This document shows positions 34,467-43,406 of a DNA stretch of 64,000 nt, piece by piece (within the stretch, counting starts at the first letter, position 1; every line of letters starts with the position of its first letter). The notes below the pieces were generated by a model, which saw only the letters and a program-made list of their open reading frames with translations, did no database searches and had not been told where the DNA came from. This DNA is from an uncultured Paracoccaceae bacterium (GTDB lineage: Bacteria; Pseudomonadota; Alphaproteobacteria; Rhodobacterales; Rhodobacteraceae), in the NCBI GenBank assembly GCA_958439195.1, contig OY288170.1:3100-67099 (forward strand), read 5' to 3'. The position numbers and the translations under genes were made by a program.

Positions 34467-35141
34467 CTACAGCGCGGCAATCTCCTCCGCGACCAGCCTC
34501 TGCAATTCCCACAGATACCGGTCGCGGATGCCCAGATCTTCCAGATGCCGCACGGTGTTGTGCAGATAGGCCGCGCAACTTCCCATATGCCCCGCCGCCC
34601 GCGCAATCCGCCGCGCCTGTTCCTCCAGCGGCAGGCGAATGAAGATCGCCGGGTCCAGCGGCGCGGCATAAAACACCAGCGCCCGATGCACACCGCCCAC
34701 CGCCCCCCGCACCTTCAACCAGCGGACCGAATCCAGATCCGCCTCATAGCCGATCTCCCGCCGCAGCAGCGCCTCCATAGCCGCCAGCCGGTCCTCATCG
34801 GGCAGGCGATAGGCCATCCCCCGGCAACTGCCGCCCCGCTCCAGCGCCAACATCAGCCCCGGCTGGTCCATCGTGCCGCGCCAACTGTCCAGATGAATGC
34901 AGAACGACCGCCGCCACCCCAGCAGCACCGCAGGCATCACCTCTGCCGCCTCGAAGGCGGGCTTCCAGATCAACGACCCATAAGCAAAGGTCCAGACCGG
35001 CCCCTCCCCCGCCTCATCCAACAGCCGCGCGGCATGGCTGGCAAAATCCGCATCCTCCATCCACGGCACGCCCCCCCGTGCGCCATCCGTCTCCGGCTCC
35101 ACCCTCTCAACCCGCGCGACCAGCTCTTCGGTCAGGTTCAT
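34467..35141 (-). CDS. Glutathione-specific gamma-glutamylcyclotransferase (ChaC-like)
   Basis: Would cleave glutathione to 5-oxoproline and Cys-Gly. About 224 residues. Nucleotide-free GGCT fold with the ChaC signature VWTFAYGSLIWKPAFEAAEV (about residue 50), a following WRGTMDQPGLMLALERGGSCRGMAYRL and the catalytic Glu in RREIGYEADLDS-like segment. The start is uncertain: ATG at 35141 avoids overlap with the upstream gene, while ATGs up to 35168 are in frame and would overlap it by up to 23 bp. Confidence 0.87.
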   Translation of the reverse strand: MNLTEELVARVERVEPETDGARGGVPWMEDADFASHAARLLDEAGEGPVWTFAYGSLIWKPAFEAAEVMPAVLLGWRRSFCIHLDSWRGTMDQPGLMLALERGGSCRGMAYRLPDEDRLAAMEALLRREIGYEADLDSVRWLKVRGAVGGVHRALVFYAAPLDPAIFIRLPLEEQARRIARAAGHMGSCAAYLHNTVRHLEDLGIRDRYLWELQRLVAEEIAAL

Positions 35142-35145
35142 CCGT

Positions 35146-36015
35146 CTATTGACCATGGCTGCCATCATAGCTGTTCACCAAAGGCCCCACCCACCCCGCA
35201 GGCGGGGCCAGCGGGCGAAACACCTCAACCAGCAGCGGATGACAGCGCGCCGCGTCTGACGAATGCTCTGCCGAACAATCCCCGCCCGGACAGGCCGACA
35301 ACCCGCCGATCAGATCAATCTCCGCAAAGAATTCCAGATAGTCCCCCGGCCGCACCGGGCTGGCCTTCATGAAATACTGCCCCGTATCGCGGGTAAACCC
35401 CGTGCACATGAACACGTTCAGCACGTCATGCACATGCGCCTCTGCCGCGCGCAGCGGCAACCCGGTCCAATCCGCCAAGGCCCGCGTCAGATTGGAATGG
35501 CAACAGTTGTGATACTGCCCACCCCCGCTCAGAAGGCTATGGGTGTAAGGGTCACAGCGCGTGCCGATCACATCATGCACCGCCCCGCCAAAATCATCGA
35601 ACCCGTACCAGTCCAGCGTGTCATCGGTGATCAAGGCCATTGGCCGCAGATAGGGAAAGGATGACCACATCCGATCCTCGGTCGACAGATGCGTGCCATG
35701 CAGCGCGCGGGTCTTGCCGGAATAGAACCGCTCACGCAAATCCCCCTGCGCCCACAGGTTCAGGTCGCCCACCTGCGGCCCGTCAATACTGGTGATGCGA
35801 AAGAAATGCCCCGCCGGCACCGCCCAGCACCGCGCCTCACGCGCGGGCACCACCACCTGCGTGATCCGCTCCCACCCCTCCCGTGCCGCACGGAACGGCA
35901 TCAGGTCCGGGCGCGGCAACCCCTCCACAGGATAGCAGATCACCGGCGCAATCCCGCGCCGCGCAAGGGCATCGGGCGGGGCAGGATGGTCGGTCACACT
36001 CTTCATCGCAGGCAC
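35146..36015 (-). CDS. DUF1989 protein (urea carboxylase-associated family)
   Basis: 289 residues. It matches the DUF1989 family: VPAREARCWAVPAGHFFRITSIDGPQVGDLNLWAQGDLRERFYSGKTRALHGTHLSTEDRMWSSFPYLRPM, then HNCCHSNL, and a Cys-rich end (CPGGDCSAEHSSDAARC). In some bacteria these proteins accompany urea amidolyase; none is present here. Function unproven. ATG at 36015 or 36006 are both possible. The ChaC gene follows directly. Confidence 0.83.
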   Translation of the reverse strand: MPAMKSVTDHPAPPDALARRGIAPVICYPVEGLPRPDLMPFRAAREGWERITQVVVPAREARCWAVPAGHFFRITSIDGPQVGDLNLWAQGDLRERFYSGKTRALHGTHLSTEDRMWSSFPYLRPMALITDDTLDWYGFDDFGGAVHDVIGTRCDPYTHSLLSGGGQYHNCCHSNLTRALADWTGLPLRAAEAHVHDVLNVFMCTGFTRDTGQYFMKASPVRPGDYLEFFAEIDLIGGLSACPGGDCSAEHSSDAARCHPLLVEVFRPLAPPAGWVGPLVNSYDGSHGQ

Positions 36016-36033
36016 CTCTTTGACCCCAGCCTA

Positions 36034-36231
36034 TCAACCCGCATGCCGCAAGCAATGCCGCGGCGCAGCAGCGCCCTGCGTAACCGCGCCACAAACCGCA
36101 CAACGCCAGGTTTCCGGCCCCGCCACCCGATCCTGCCGCCACCTGCAAACCCGTGTCAGCGTCGATCCGCGCCGCGTGACCCACAACACCAGAAAGACAC
36201 CGGCCAGCAAAAAGGGGATCAGGATCATCAT
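36034..36231 (-). CDS. Small membrane protein with Cys-pair (zinc-ribbon-like) tail
   Basis: 65 residues. One N-terminal transmembrane segment (MMILIPFLLAGVFLVLWVTRR) is followed by a short cytosolic tail with CRWR...TWRCAVCGAVTQG...RHCLR, four Cys that could bind a metal. From memory, short proteins with this CRWR/RWRC-C-G pattern recur in Rhodobacteraceae, which supports a real gene; a database search would settle it. It precedes the DUF1989 gene on the same strand. Confidence 0.6.
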   Translation of the reverse strand: MMILIPFLLAGVFLVLWVTRRGSTLTRVCRWRQDRVAGPETWRCAVCGAVTQGAAAPRHCLRHAG

Positions 36232-36271
36232 GATCCACCGTCCCTAGCACCAAACCGCATCCACCGCGACG

Positions 36272-39200
36272 TCACAGAAACAGAAAATCCCCCGCCGTCA
36301 GATTTGCCGCAGCCACCCCCTCCAGCCGGATCACATGGCCGCCCACCAGCACCTCGGCCATCCGCACACCGTCTACCACCACATCCTGCACGGTCAGCCC
36401 CGACATGCCGCCCACGCCCTGCAATTCCATCCGGTCCAGCCTTGGGGCAAAGTCCGTGATCACATCCACCTCGCCCGGTCGAAAGCTGGGAAAGACGAAC
36501 ACATCCGCAAGCGTCCCCCCGGTCAGCCGGTCATGCCCCAACCCACCATCCAGTCGGTCCCTCCCACTTCCCCCGCTCAATACATCCTGGCCCGCATCCC
36601 CGAACAGTGAATCGTTTCCGCCCAACCCGATCAGCCAGTCATTCCCGACCCCGCCCGCCAACCAGTCATGCCCCGCCTCACCAAAAAGCGAGTCATCGCC
36701 AAGCCCGGCCTGGATCACCTCATCCCCATCCCCGGCAAGGATCGTGTCATTCCCTTCGCCATCGGAAAACACATCCAGCCCGACCCCACCCTCCAGCCAA
36801 TCATGTCCCACGCCACCCACAAGCTGGTCATCCCCATCCCCGCCATAAATCCAATCGCTGCCCGCATTGCCAGACAGGCTGTCATTCCCCTCGCCCCCAA
36901 ACAGCCGATCCCGCCCCCCGCCCCCGGACAGCACGTCATTGCCCCCCTCCCCCAAGATGGAATCCCCCCCCAACCCGGCCCGGATCACCTCATCGCCATC
37001 GCCCGCAAGAATCGTGTCACTCCCCGCACCATCCACAAACACATCCACCCCGGCCCCACCTTCCAGCCAGTCATTTCCCACGCCGCCCTCCAACCAATCC
37101 GCCCCATCCCCACCAAACAGCCGGTCATTGCCCTTTTGGCCCAGCAGCCTGTCATCGCCCGCCCCGCCGAACAGCAGATCGTTGCCATCCCCCCCCGCCA
37201 GTCGATCATTCCCCGCCTCTCCCAGAACCGAATCCTCCCCCAACCCGGCCTGAACCACCTCATCGCCGTCCCCGGCAAGGATCGTGTCATTCCCCGCCCC
37301 ATCGGCAAAGACATCCACCCCGGCCCCGCCTTCCAGCCAGTCATTCCCATCCCCCCCGTCCAGAACATCCGCCCCATCCCCTCCAAACAGCCGATCATTC
37401 CCCGCCTCGCCAAGCAGCCGGTCATTGCCCACCCCGCCGCCCAGCGTGTCATCCCCGATCCCGCCCCGCAGATCATCATCGCCAAGGCTGCCCGTGATCT
37501 GATCGTTGCCCGCGCCACCAAGGACCGAGTCATTCCCAGCCCCATCCTCGATCACATCCGCCCCATCCCCCCCGTCCAGAACATCCGCCCCATCCCCACC
37601 AAACAGCCGGTCATTCCCCGCCTCGCCGAAAATCCGGTTCGTCCCGCCCCCCCCGACAAGGGTGTCATCCCCGTCACCACCGTGCAGATCATCGTCCCCG
37701 TCACCCCCGGCCAGACTGTCCTGCTCCGCGTCGCCATACAGCGTATCGTTGCCCGCATCCCCGGCCAGCACGTCTGCGCCTGCGCCCCCCTCCAGCCGGT
37801 CGCCCCCGGTGCCACCGATCAGAACGTCATTCCCGGCGCCCCCCATCAGGGTATCGGCCCCATCCAGACCGCGCAGTGTGTCATTCCCCACGCCGCCCTC
37901 CAGCAGGTTCCCCCCGGCGGTCCCTGTCAGGTCCAGATCACCCGGCACCGGTCCCGGCGGGTTCCCCACCCCCGCCACCTCGAACAGCAGCCGCCCGTTC
38001 ACGCCAAAGGCCATCGCCTGTATCTCGGCCAGCGTCAGTGCCCGCCCCGTCACCGTGCGAATCTCCAACTCCTCGCCCCAGAACCGCAACACCGCCCCGG
38101 TCGCCGTGACCGTCACCGCCAATTGCCCGACATGGCGAAAGAACGGCCACGCGGTCAGGTCGATCCGGTCCTCGTTCGGGTTGAAATCCGCAATCACATC
38201 GCGCCGCCCATCCGCCCGCAGCATAAACAGATCGGCACCCGCCCCCCCGGTCATCACATCGGCCCCGGCCCCGTCCAGGATCAGATCCCGCCCCGCACCC
38301 CCAACCGCACCCACCCCGCCCAGCCCCGCCAGCGGCACAACCACCTGCGTCACCCCCGCCTCAGCCGCCGAAAGCGCCATCACATGCAGGCTGTCCCCCA
38401 CCACCATCGCCTTCAGTTCGCTGATATTGGCCAACCCTAGGTCAGCGCGATCAGCCAGCGTCGCCAGATGCACCAGCCGGCCGTCCGGCACCAAGGCGAA
38501 CAGCGTCAGCCCCTCATCCGCCCCGGCAGCCAGCACAAAGATCCAATCGCCATGCGCGACCATCTCCAGCGCGGTCACTCCCTGAAAGCGCGTGCCCAAT
38601 TCGTCAAACACATGGTCCACAGGCGTCAGCGCGCCCCCCGCCCCAACCTGAAACACCGTCAGGCTGGATGATCCGGCCGCCGCCGCCACCAGCCAGGTCG
38701 CACCAAAAGCCACCACCGTTTCCAGCGCGGTGATCTCCTGCACCGGCACGCCCTGCGCCTGCCCCGTCACCCCAACCCGCGTCAGCGCACCGCCCGCCGA
38801 TACCGCCAAGACCGTGATCCCATGCTCCACCGCCGATCCGGCAAAGACCAGCGTCACCCCCCCCACCTCGGCCTGCGCCAGCGCCACCACCCCGGCCAAC
38901 GCAAAACCCGCCGCATCCGCCGCCACCCCCACCGGCGTCAACGCCCCACCCGCGCCAATCCGAAAACTCTCCAACCCGCTGCCCATGTGCCGCGCCGCCA
39001 GCAGGTAGGATTGCCCCGCCACCGATACGCCGATCATCTCGACCGCCTGCCCCTGAAGCGGCGATGTCGGTTGCAGATAGCCGGTCATCCCCCCGCAACC
39101 CGCGCCCCCCAACCCTAACTCCTGCACGGCAGCAATCATGTCGGTGGGCAGGCTTCCCGCCACCCCGCCAACCGTCACCGCCACGCGCGCCGCGCCCTGC

Positions 39201-39394
39201 ACGGCAAAGGCCCGCACCACCGGCCCGCCGCCCCCTTCAGCGGACCCCAGGCCCAGCAGAACAGTCTCGTTCAGCACCGGGTTGAACACCCGGATTTGCG
39301 GCACCTCCCCCGGCACCACAACCATTTCCCCATGCGCCAACGGCTGCGCAAAACGCGCGCCAAGGGCCACTCCAGCCCCAAGAAATTCAAACAT
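36272..39394 (-). CDS. Large RTX (hemolysin-type Ca-binding) secreted protein with beta-propeller-like N terminus
   Basis: 1040 residues, no Sec signal, strongly acidic and Gly-rich: a type I secretion substrate. Residues about 40-360 form repeated blades ending in motifs such as LTVFQVGAGGALTPVD, ITVLAVSAGGALTRVG and LTLFALVPDGRLVHLA, like a lactonase-type propeller. A first Ca block (GGAGRDLILDGAGADVMTGGAGADLF) lies near 370-395, then about 50 GGxGxDxLx nonapeptides from about 490 to 960. The C terminus (DVFVFPSFRPGEVDVITDFAPRLDRMEL...FLFL) is the usual RTX secretion end. Residues 686-955 consist of three 90-residue super-repeats. No cognate ABC exporter is nearby. Confidence 0.93.
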   Translation of the reverse strand: MFEFLGAGVALGARFAQPLAHGEMVVVPGEVPQIRVFNPVLNETVLLGLGSAEGGGGPVVRAFAVQGAARVAVTVGGVAGSLPTDMIAAVQELGLGGAGCGGMTGYLQPTSPLQGQAVEMIGVSVAGQSYLLAARHMGSGLESFRIGAGGALTPVGVAADAAGFALAGVVALAQAEVGGVTLVFAGSAVEHGITVLAVSAGGALTRVGVTGQAQGVPVQEITALETVVAFGATWLVAAAAGSSSLTVFQVGAGGALTPVDHVFDELGTRFQGVTALEMVAHGDWIFVLAAGADEGLTLFALVPDGRLVHLATLADRADLGLANISELKAMVVGDSLHVMALSAAEAGVTQVVVPLAGLGGVGAVGGAGRDLILDGAGADVMTGGAGADLFMLRADGRRDVIADFNPNEDRIDLTAWPFFRHVGQLAVTVTATGAVLRFWGEELEIRTVTGRALTLAEIQAMAFGVNGRLLFEVAGVGNPPGPVPGDLDLTGTAGGNLLEGGVGNDTLRGLDGADTLMGGAGNDVLIGGTGGDRLEGGAGADVLAGDAGNDTLYGDAEQDSLAGGDGDDDLHGGDGDDTLVGGGGTNRIFGEAGNDRLFGGDGADVLDGGDGADVIEDGAGNDSVLGGAGNDQITGSLGDDDLRGGIGDDTLGGGVGNDRLLGEAGNDRLFGGDGADVLDGGDGNDWLEGGAGVDVFADGAGNDTILAGDGDEVVQAGLGEDSVLGEAGNDRLAGGDGNDLLFGGAGDDRLLGQKGNDRLFGGDGADWLEGGVGNDWLEGGAGVDVFVDGAGSDTILAGDGDEVIRAGLGGDSILGEGGNDVLSGGGGRDRLFGGEGNDSLSGNAGSDWIYGGDGDDQLVGGVGHDWLEGGVGLDVFSDGEGNDTILAGDGDEVIQAGLGDDSLFGEAGHDWLAGGVGNDWLIGLGGNDSLFGDAGQDVLSGGSGRDRLDGGLGHDRLTGGTLADVFVFPSFRPGEVDVITDFAPRLDRMELQGVGGMSGLTVQDVVVDGVRMAEVLVGGHVIRLEGVAAANLTAGDFLFL
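36530..37339 (-). repeat. Three tandem 270-bp super-repeats within the RTX gene
   Basis: Residues 686-775, 776-865 and 866-955 each start with WLEGGxGxDVFxDGxGxDTI and each has exactly 90 residues (ten nonapeptides). The first half of the unit, with LAGDGDEVxxAGLGxDS, is best conserved; the second half differs. A shorter diverged unit (VLDGGDGADVIEDGAGNDS) precedes them. This indicates duplication of a ten-nonapeptide block. Confidence 0.85.
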
Positions 39395-39506
39395 TACACA
39401 CCCAACCCAGGCCCGAAGGCTGGGGCCAGACTGGGGGTTTCACGGTTAGGGATTGCTTAGGAAATACAGGCCACTTTGTGGCATTCCACCGGGATTTTAC
39501 CCAGCT

Positions 39507-40466
39507 TTACAAAGTCTCAATCTCTGTCGGCGTCACGCGCCGCTTCTTGATGACCGCCTCACGCCAGGTAATATAGCTGATCGCCCCGATGATCACCGCC
39601 CCCCCCAGCAGCACGAACACATCCACACCCTCGCCAAACACCAGGGCGCCCAACAGCGTGGCCCAGATCAGTTGCAAGAACGTCACCGGCTGCGTCACCG
39701 CCAACGGCGCCGCGCGAAACGCCCGTGTCATGGCATAATGCCCGGCCGTGGCGAACCCCGCCACCAGACCCAGCCACAAAAGCTGCACCATGCTCATCGG
39801 CACCCAGACCCAGATCGCCAGCGGCAACAAACCCAGCGTTACTGTCACCGAAAGCACGCCCACAATCGCCCCCGCAGGCACCTGCTGGCTTAACCGCTTG
39901 GCAAACAGATAGGACGCCGCAAAGAAACAGGCTGCGCCAAGCTGTGCCAGATGCCCATCCGTCACCTCGCGCAGGCCGGGCCGGATCACGATCAACGCGC
40001 CAACCAGCGCCACCGCCACCGCCACGATCCGCCGCATGGCCAGCGCCTCGCCAAAGAACAGCGCCGCCCCCAGCGTCACCAGAACCGGGTTCAGATAGCC
40101 GATCGCCGTCACCTCGGCCACCGGGATACGCGCCATCGCATAAAACCACAGCACCACCGCCGCCGTATGCGCCACCCCGCGCCACCCGAACAGCCGCAAT
40201 ATGCCCGGCGGAAACCCCGCCCGCAGCATGGGGGCCAGCGTCGGCAACAGAAACACTACGCCCCAGCCAAACCGCACAAAGGCCGATTGCGCCGCTGGCA
40301 ACTCTGTCCCCAGATGCCGCACCACGCCCGTCACCCCCACGAAACACAGCCCCGTCAACAGCATCCACAACGCACCCTCGACAGGGCGGCCCAGATCGCT
40401 TGCAGACGGGCCGGATTCCGGTGGGGCAGATGCGGGGGGTTTGGAAACGGGTGAATTCACGCTCAT
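39507..40466 (-). CDS. DMT superfamily (EamA) transporter
   Basis: About 319 residues with ten predicted membrane segments in two EamA repeats, e.g. GALWMLLTGLCFVGVTGVV, AAVVLWFYAMARIPVAEVTAIGYLNPVLVTLGAALFFGE in the first and FLQLIWATLLGALVFGEGVDVFVLLGGAVIIGAIS in the second. The Pro-Val/Leu and GE motifs are typical. Start chosen at MSVNSPVSK; the frame is open to 40502. Substrate unknown (metabolite or amino acid efflux is common). Confidence 0.9.
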   Translation of the reverse strand: MSVNSPVSKPPASAPPESGPSASDLGRPVEGALWMLLTGLCFVGVTGVVRHLGTELPAAQSAFVRFGWGVVFLLPTLAPMLRAGFPPGILRLFGWRGVAHTAAVVLWFYAMARIPVAEVTAIGYLNPVLVTLGAALFFGEALAMRRIVAVAVALVGALIVIRPGLREVTDGHLAQLGAACFFAASYLFAKRLSQQVPAGAIVGVLSVTVTLGLLPLAIWVWVPMSMVQLLWLGLVAGFATAGHYAMTRAFRAAPLAVTQPVTFLQLIWATLLGALVFGEGVDVFVLLGGAVIIGAISYITWREAVIKKRRVTPTEIETL

Positions 40467-40521
40467 ATCGGCGACAAAACCCGATCCCCACGCCACCCGC
40501 AAGCCCAGTTCCGACGCGGGA

Positions 40522-41133
40522 TCACGCCGTCAGCGCCAGCTTTGCCGCAATCGCCCACATGGTGCAGCCCACCACCACCTCAAGCACCACCCAGGCGCGC
40601 GGCTGCGCAAAAACCGGCCCCAGCAGCCGCGCCCCGAACCCAAGTGCGCTGAAAAACACGAACGACCCCGCCGCCGCCCCCATCCCGAAAGCCACGCCAT
40701 AGGGCGCGTATTGCGCGCTGATCGACCCCAGCAGCACCACCGTATCCAGATAGACATGCGGATTGGCCCAGGTCAGCACCAGACAGGTCGCCAGCACGCG
40801 GCGCAACGGCGCAGCCCCACCCGGAGCAGGCATCAACGCCTCTCCGCCCGCCCAGGCCGCACGAAACCGCATCGCACCATAGACCACCAGAAACGCCACG
40901 CCGCCCCACAGCATCACATCCGCCAGCCACGGCACCGCATCTGACACCAGCCCGAACCCGCCCACCCCCGCCGCAATCAGCACCGCATCCGACAGCGCAC
41001 AGGTCAGCACCACCGCCAGCACATGTTCCCGCCGTATCCCCTGCCGCAGCACAAAGGCGTTTTGCGCCCCGATGGCCGCAATCAGGCTGATCGCCACCAA
41101 AAACCCCGCCCCCGCCGCAAATCCCGCCGTCAT
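40522..41133 (-). CDS. LysE/ArgO family amino acid exporter
   Basis: 203 residues, about six membrane segments. Family hallmarks: FLVAISLIAAIGAQNAFVLRQGIRREHVLAVVLTCALSDAVLI and TWANPHVYLDTVVLLGSIS. Such proteins export basic amino acids. The divergent LysR-type gene, of the ArgP/LysG kind, is the expected activator. Start at the ATG 41131-41133 (MTAGFAAGAG); the frame is open to 41184. Confidence 0.93.
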   Translation of the reverse strand: MTAGFAAGAGFLVAISLIAAIGAQNAFVLRQGIRREHVLAVVLTCALSDAVLIAAGVGGFGLVSDAVPWLADVMLWGGVAFLVVYGAMRFRAAWAGGEALMPAPGGAAPLRRVLATCLVLTWANPHVYLDTVVLLGSISAQYAPYGVAFGMGAAAGSFVFFSALGFGARLLGPVFAQPRAWVVLEVVVGCTMWAIAAKLALTA

Positions 41134-41221
41134 GTCACGCACCCCATATTCCTGGCTTGACGTAAGGCTCCGGCAGGGGATCAATCCAATTAAACTTCCT
41201 GCAACGGATTAAGCTTGGCTA
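41134..41221. promoter_or_regulatory. Divergent promoter region of the exporter and its LysR regulator
   Basis: An 88-bp gap between head-to-head genes. It contains an inverted pair AATCC...GGATT about 16 bp apart (in CAATCCAATTAAAC and CAACGGATTAAGC) within an AT-richer stretch. This is a candidate binding site for the LysR protein. I cannot place the -10 elements confidently. Confidence 0.45.
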
Positions 41222-42139
41222 ATGCATGATCCCGCCCACCTCGCCGCCCTCGCAGCTGTGCATCGCCGCGGTTCGTTTGAACTCGCCGCCGCCGCGCTGC
41301 ACGTCACGCCTTCGGCCATCTCGCAACGGCTCAAGGCGCTCGAAGAACGGATCGGCACCCTGCTCATCCGGCGCGGCACGCCCTGCACCGCCACCGATGC
41401 CGGGCTGCGCCTGATCCGCCACCATGATGAGATTGTCCTTCTGGAACAGGCGCTCGCCGCAGAACTGCCCCAGATATCACATGGCCTCTCGCACGGTCCC
41501 GCCACCCTGCGCATCGCGGTCAACGCCGACAGCCTTGCCACCTGGGTCATCCCCGCCCTCGCCGCGACCCAAGGTTTCCTCTACGACATCGTCATCGACG
41601 ATCAGGATGTCTCACAAGACTGGCTGCGCCGGGGCGAGGTCGCCGCCGCCGTCACCGCCCATCCCGGCCCGCTGCAAGGCTGCGACACACTCCCCCTGGG
41701 TCGCCTGCGCTACCGCGCCACCGCATCGCCCGCCTATGTCGCGCGCTGGATGCCGGACGGTCCTACCGCACCCGCCCTGTCCCGCGCCCCCGCCCTGACC
41801 TTTTCCGACAAGGACCGCCTGCAACATCTGTGGGTGGATCGCCTCACCGGCGGGCAGGCCAGCCGCGCCGGGTTTCCCGGCCACCGCCTCGCGTCATCCC
41901 AAGGCTTCGTCGATGCCTGCCTCGCGGGTCTTGGCTGGGGTCTCAACCCGGAACCGCTGGTCAGCGCGCATATCGCCGCTGGCCGCCTGATCGACCTCGC
42001 CCCCGACCAACCGCTTGATACCGCCCTGCACTGGCAATTCGCCCGCCTTACGGCCCCGGCGCTTGCGCCGCTGACCCGCGCCATGCAGCAGGCCGCGCGC
42101 GCCGTTCTGCTTCACCCCCAGGGCAGCCCTCACCCCTGA
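41222..42139 (+). CDS. LysR-type regulator, ArgP/LysG-like
   Basis: 305 residues. N-terminal winged helix: MHDPAHLAALAAVHRRGSFELAAAALHVTPSAISQRLKALEERIGTLLIRR, matching the ArgP (IciA) N terminus. The effector domain follows (LRIAVNADSLATWVIPALAA, YDIVIDDQDVSQDWLRRGEVAAAVT). It is divergent from the LysE-type exporter, the standard arrangement for basic amino acid efflux control. Its 3' end overlaps the convergent membrane-protein gene by 10 bp. Confidence 0.93.
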   Translation: MHDPAHLAALAAVHRRGSFELAAAALHVTPSAISQRLKALEERIGTLLIRRGTPCTATDAGLRLIRHHDEIVLLEQALAAELPQISHGLSHGPATLRIAVNADSLATWVIPALAATQGFLYDIVIDDQDVSQDWLRRGEVAAAVTAHPGPLQGCDTLPLGRLRYRATASPAYVARWMPDGPTAPALSRAPALTFSDKDRLQHLWVDRLTGGQASRAGFPGHRLASSQGFVDACLAGLGWGLNPEPLVSAHIAAGRLIDLAPDQPLDTALHWQFARLTAPALAPLTRAMQQAARAVLLHPQGSPHP

Positions 42140-42699
42140 CGCAGCGCCCGAAACATTCCCATCGCCGCCAGCAGCACCAAAATCACGCCCGCCATATCTG
42201 CCGCGGTCACGGTGACATAGGCCATCGCCCGATCGCCCACGGAAAACCCGGTGCAGCACGGCCCAATGATCACGCGCGGCAGATTGCCAATCAGCGCCGC
42301 CACCAGCCCCGCCACCACCACAACCCGCCAATTCGCCGCCCGCCCTTCGCCCCGCGCATCCAACCCGGCCAAACGAAACAGATCAAAAGTCACCGGCACC
42401 GCCACGACCTTGGCCGTCAACACCGCCACCATGACCGCATCCAACCGGTCCGCCCCGACAATCATCCCCACCGCCAATACCGCAGCAGGTAAAATCAACG
42501 GCACCGCCATCCAGCCATAGAACCACGTCAGCAAGACCATCGCACCAAAGGGCAGGAACACCGCATGCAACCGGCTGCCCATCTCTGGCAACAAAACATG
42601 GCGCAGCCCCTGCACCCCTTCACAAAACGCAAAAGTTATCAGAACCAACCCCGACACGATTGCAAAATGCAGCGCCGTCAGGCGCATCCCGTCGCGCAT
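42130..42699 (-). CDS. Unrecognised multi-pass membrane protein
   Basis: 189 residues with about five or six predicted membrane segments (e.g. HFAIVSGLVLITFAFCEGV, AVFLPFGAMVLLTWFYGWMAVPLILPAAVLAVGMIVG, VVVVAGLVAALIGNLPRVIIGPCC, AADMAGVILVLLAAMGMF). I do not recognise the family. The start MRDGMRLTALHF is preceded by a purine-rich GGAAGGGGGAAGGG. The longer reading to 42918 runs into the next gene in another frame and is rejected. Confidence 0.65.
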   Translation of the reverse strand: MRDGMRLTALHFAIVSGLVLITFAFCEGVQGLRHVLLPEMGSRLHAVFLPFGAMVLLTWFYGWMAVPLILPAAVLAVGMIVGADRLDAVMVAVLTAKVVAVPVTFDLFRLAGLDARGEGRAANWRVVVVAGLVAALIGNLPRVIIGPCCTGFSVGDRAMAYVTVTAADMAGVILVLLAAMGMFRALRQG

Positions 42700-42737
42700 C
42701 CCTTCCCCCTTCCACAGCCTGCGAAACGCCCTGTCCC

Positions 42738-43034
42738 TCAGGGCTGTCGATCGGTCGGCAATACATAGTGACCGGCCCGCGTATCGGGTGCATGCGAAAT
42801 CATTCCCCGCTGCACCAGGCTTTTCAGCGCCCGGTGATAGGTCGCCTGCGGTATGCTCGCAGCAAGCGGGTGATTGCGGATCGCATCCGACCGCGCCGCT
42901 TTCGGCGTTCCGGTGCAAACCTCGTTTATCGCATAAAGAACGTCCCGCTCGTTCGGTGACAGTTCAACCAGCCCAAGAGCCGACTCCATCTCGAACAACA
43001 AGGCTCTCAACTGTGCAACGCTTTTGATATTCAC
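42738..43034 (-). CDS. Winged-helix DNA-binding protein
   Basis: About 98 residues. NIKSVAQLRALLFEMESALGLVELSPNERDVLYAINEVC followed by RSDAIRNHPLAASIPQATYHRALKSLVQRGMISHAP reads as a winged helix-turn-helix (MarR-like half). I start it at the GTG 43032-43034, which has GGGAAGG 6 bp upstream; an ATG at 43115 would add 27 residues. It lies 38 bp upstream of the membrane-protein gene on the same strand and could control it. Target unknown. Confidence 0.68.
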   Translation of the reverse strand: MNIKSVAQLRALLFEMESALGLVELSPNERDVLYAINEVCTGTPKAARSDAIRNHPLAASIPQATYHRALKSLVQRGMISHAPDTRAGHYVLPTDRQP

Positions 43035-43406
43035 AACACGCCTTCCCAAAACACTGCTGACTGACCCTGCGTCACCGAATTGTAACCAAGGCCACAGCTT
43101 TCCGGCAACTCTCACGTGCAGAATTAATAAAAACTAACAAATAGCTCCGCCACAACCGTTGTTTCTCTTGACAGCGACGGGGGCAACAACAACTTTGACG
43201 TGTGGCAAAGTGGCGCGCAACGACCTCCGCGTTTATTTCGCCCAAATGCGACACCACGACCGAACCGCCCGATTGACGAACCTACTGATTGAGTGTGCCG
43301 CCACATCGCCCTGTGCCAAACTTTTGTGCGTTCCAGTGCCGCCTGTTCAATGCCAGCCGCAAAGGGTTGGCCAACCGCCCACCGTTGACAGATCGCGCCC
43401 CTGAAG
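43035..43406. other. 372-bp divergent spacer, no gene seen
   Basis: It separates the winged-helix gene (minus) and the receiver-like gene (plus). An AT-rich stretch around 43118-43140 (AATTAATAAAAACTAAC) is the likely promoter zone of the minus-strand gene. A TTGACA occurs on the plus strand at 43168-43173 but lacks a good -10. No convincing coding region. Confidence 0.5.

Noticed and set aside
36530..37939. CRISPR-like regular short repeats
   Set aside because: The 27-bp periodicity is the nonapeptide code of the RTX domain, in frame throughout, without spacers.
36668..38440. 590-codon plus-strand open frame across the RTX gene
   Set aside because: It is the complement of the Gly/Asp nonapeptide repeats, giving Pro/Ser/His-rich repeats; the minus strand encodes a clear RTX protein.
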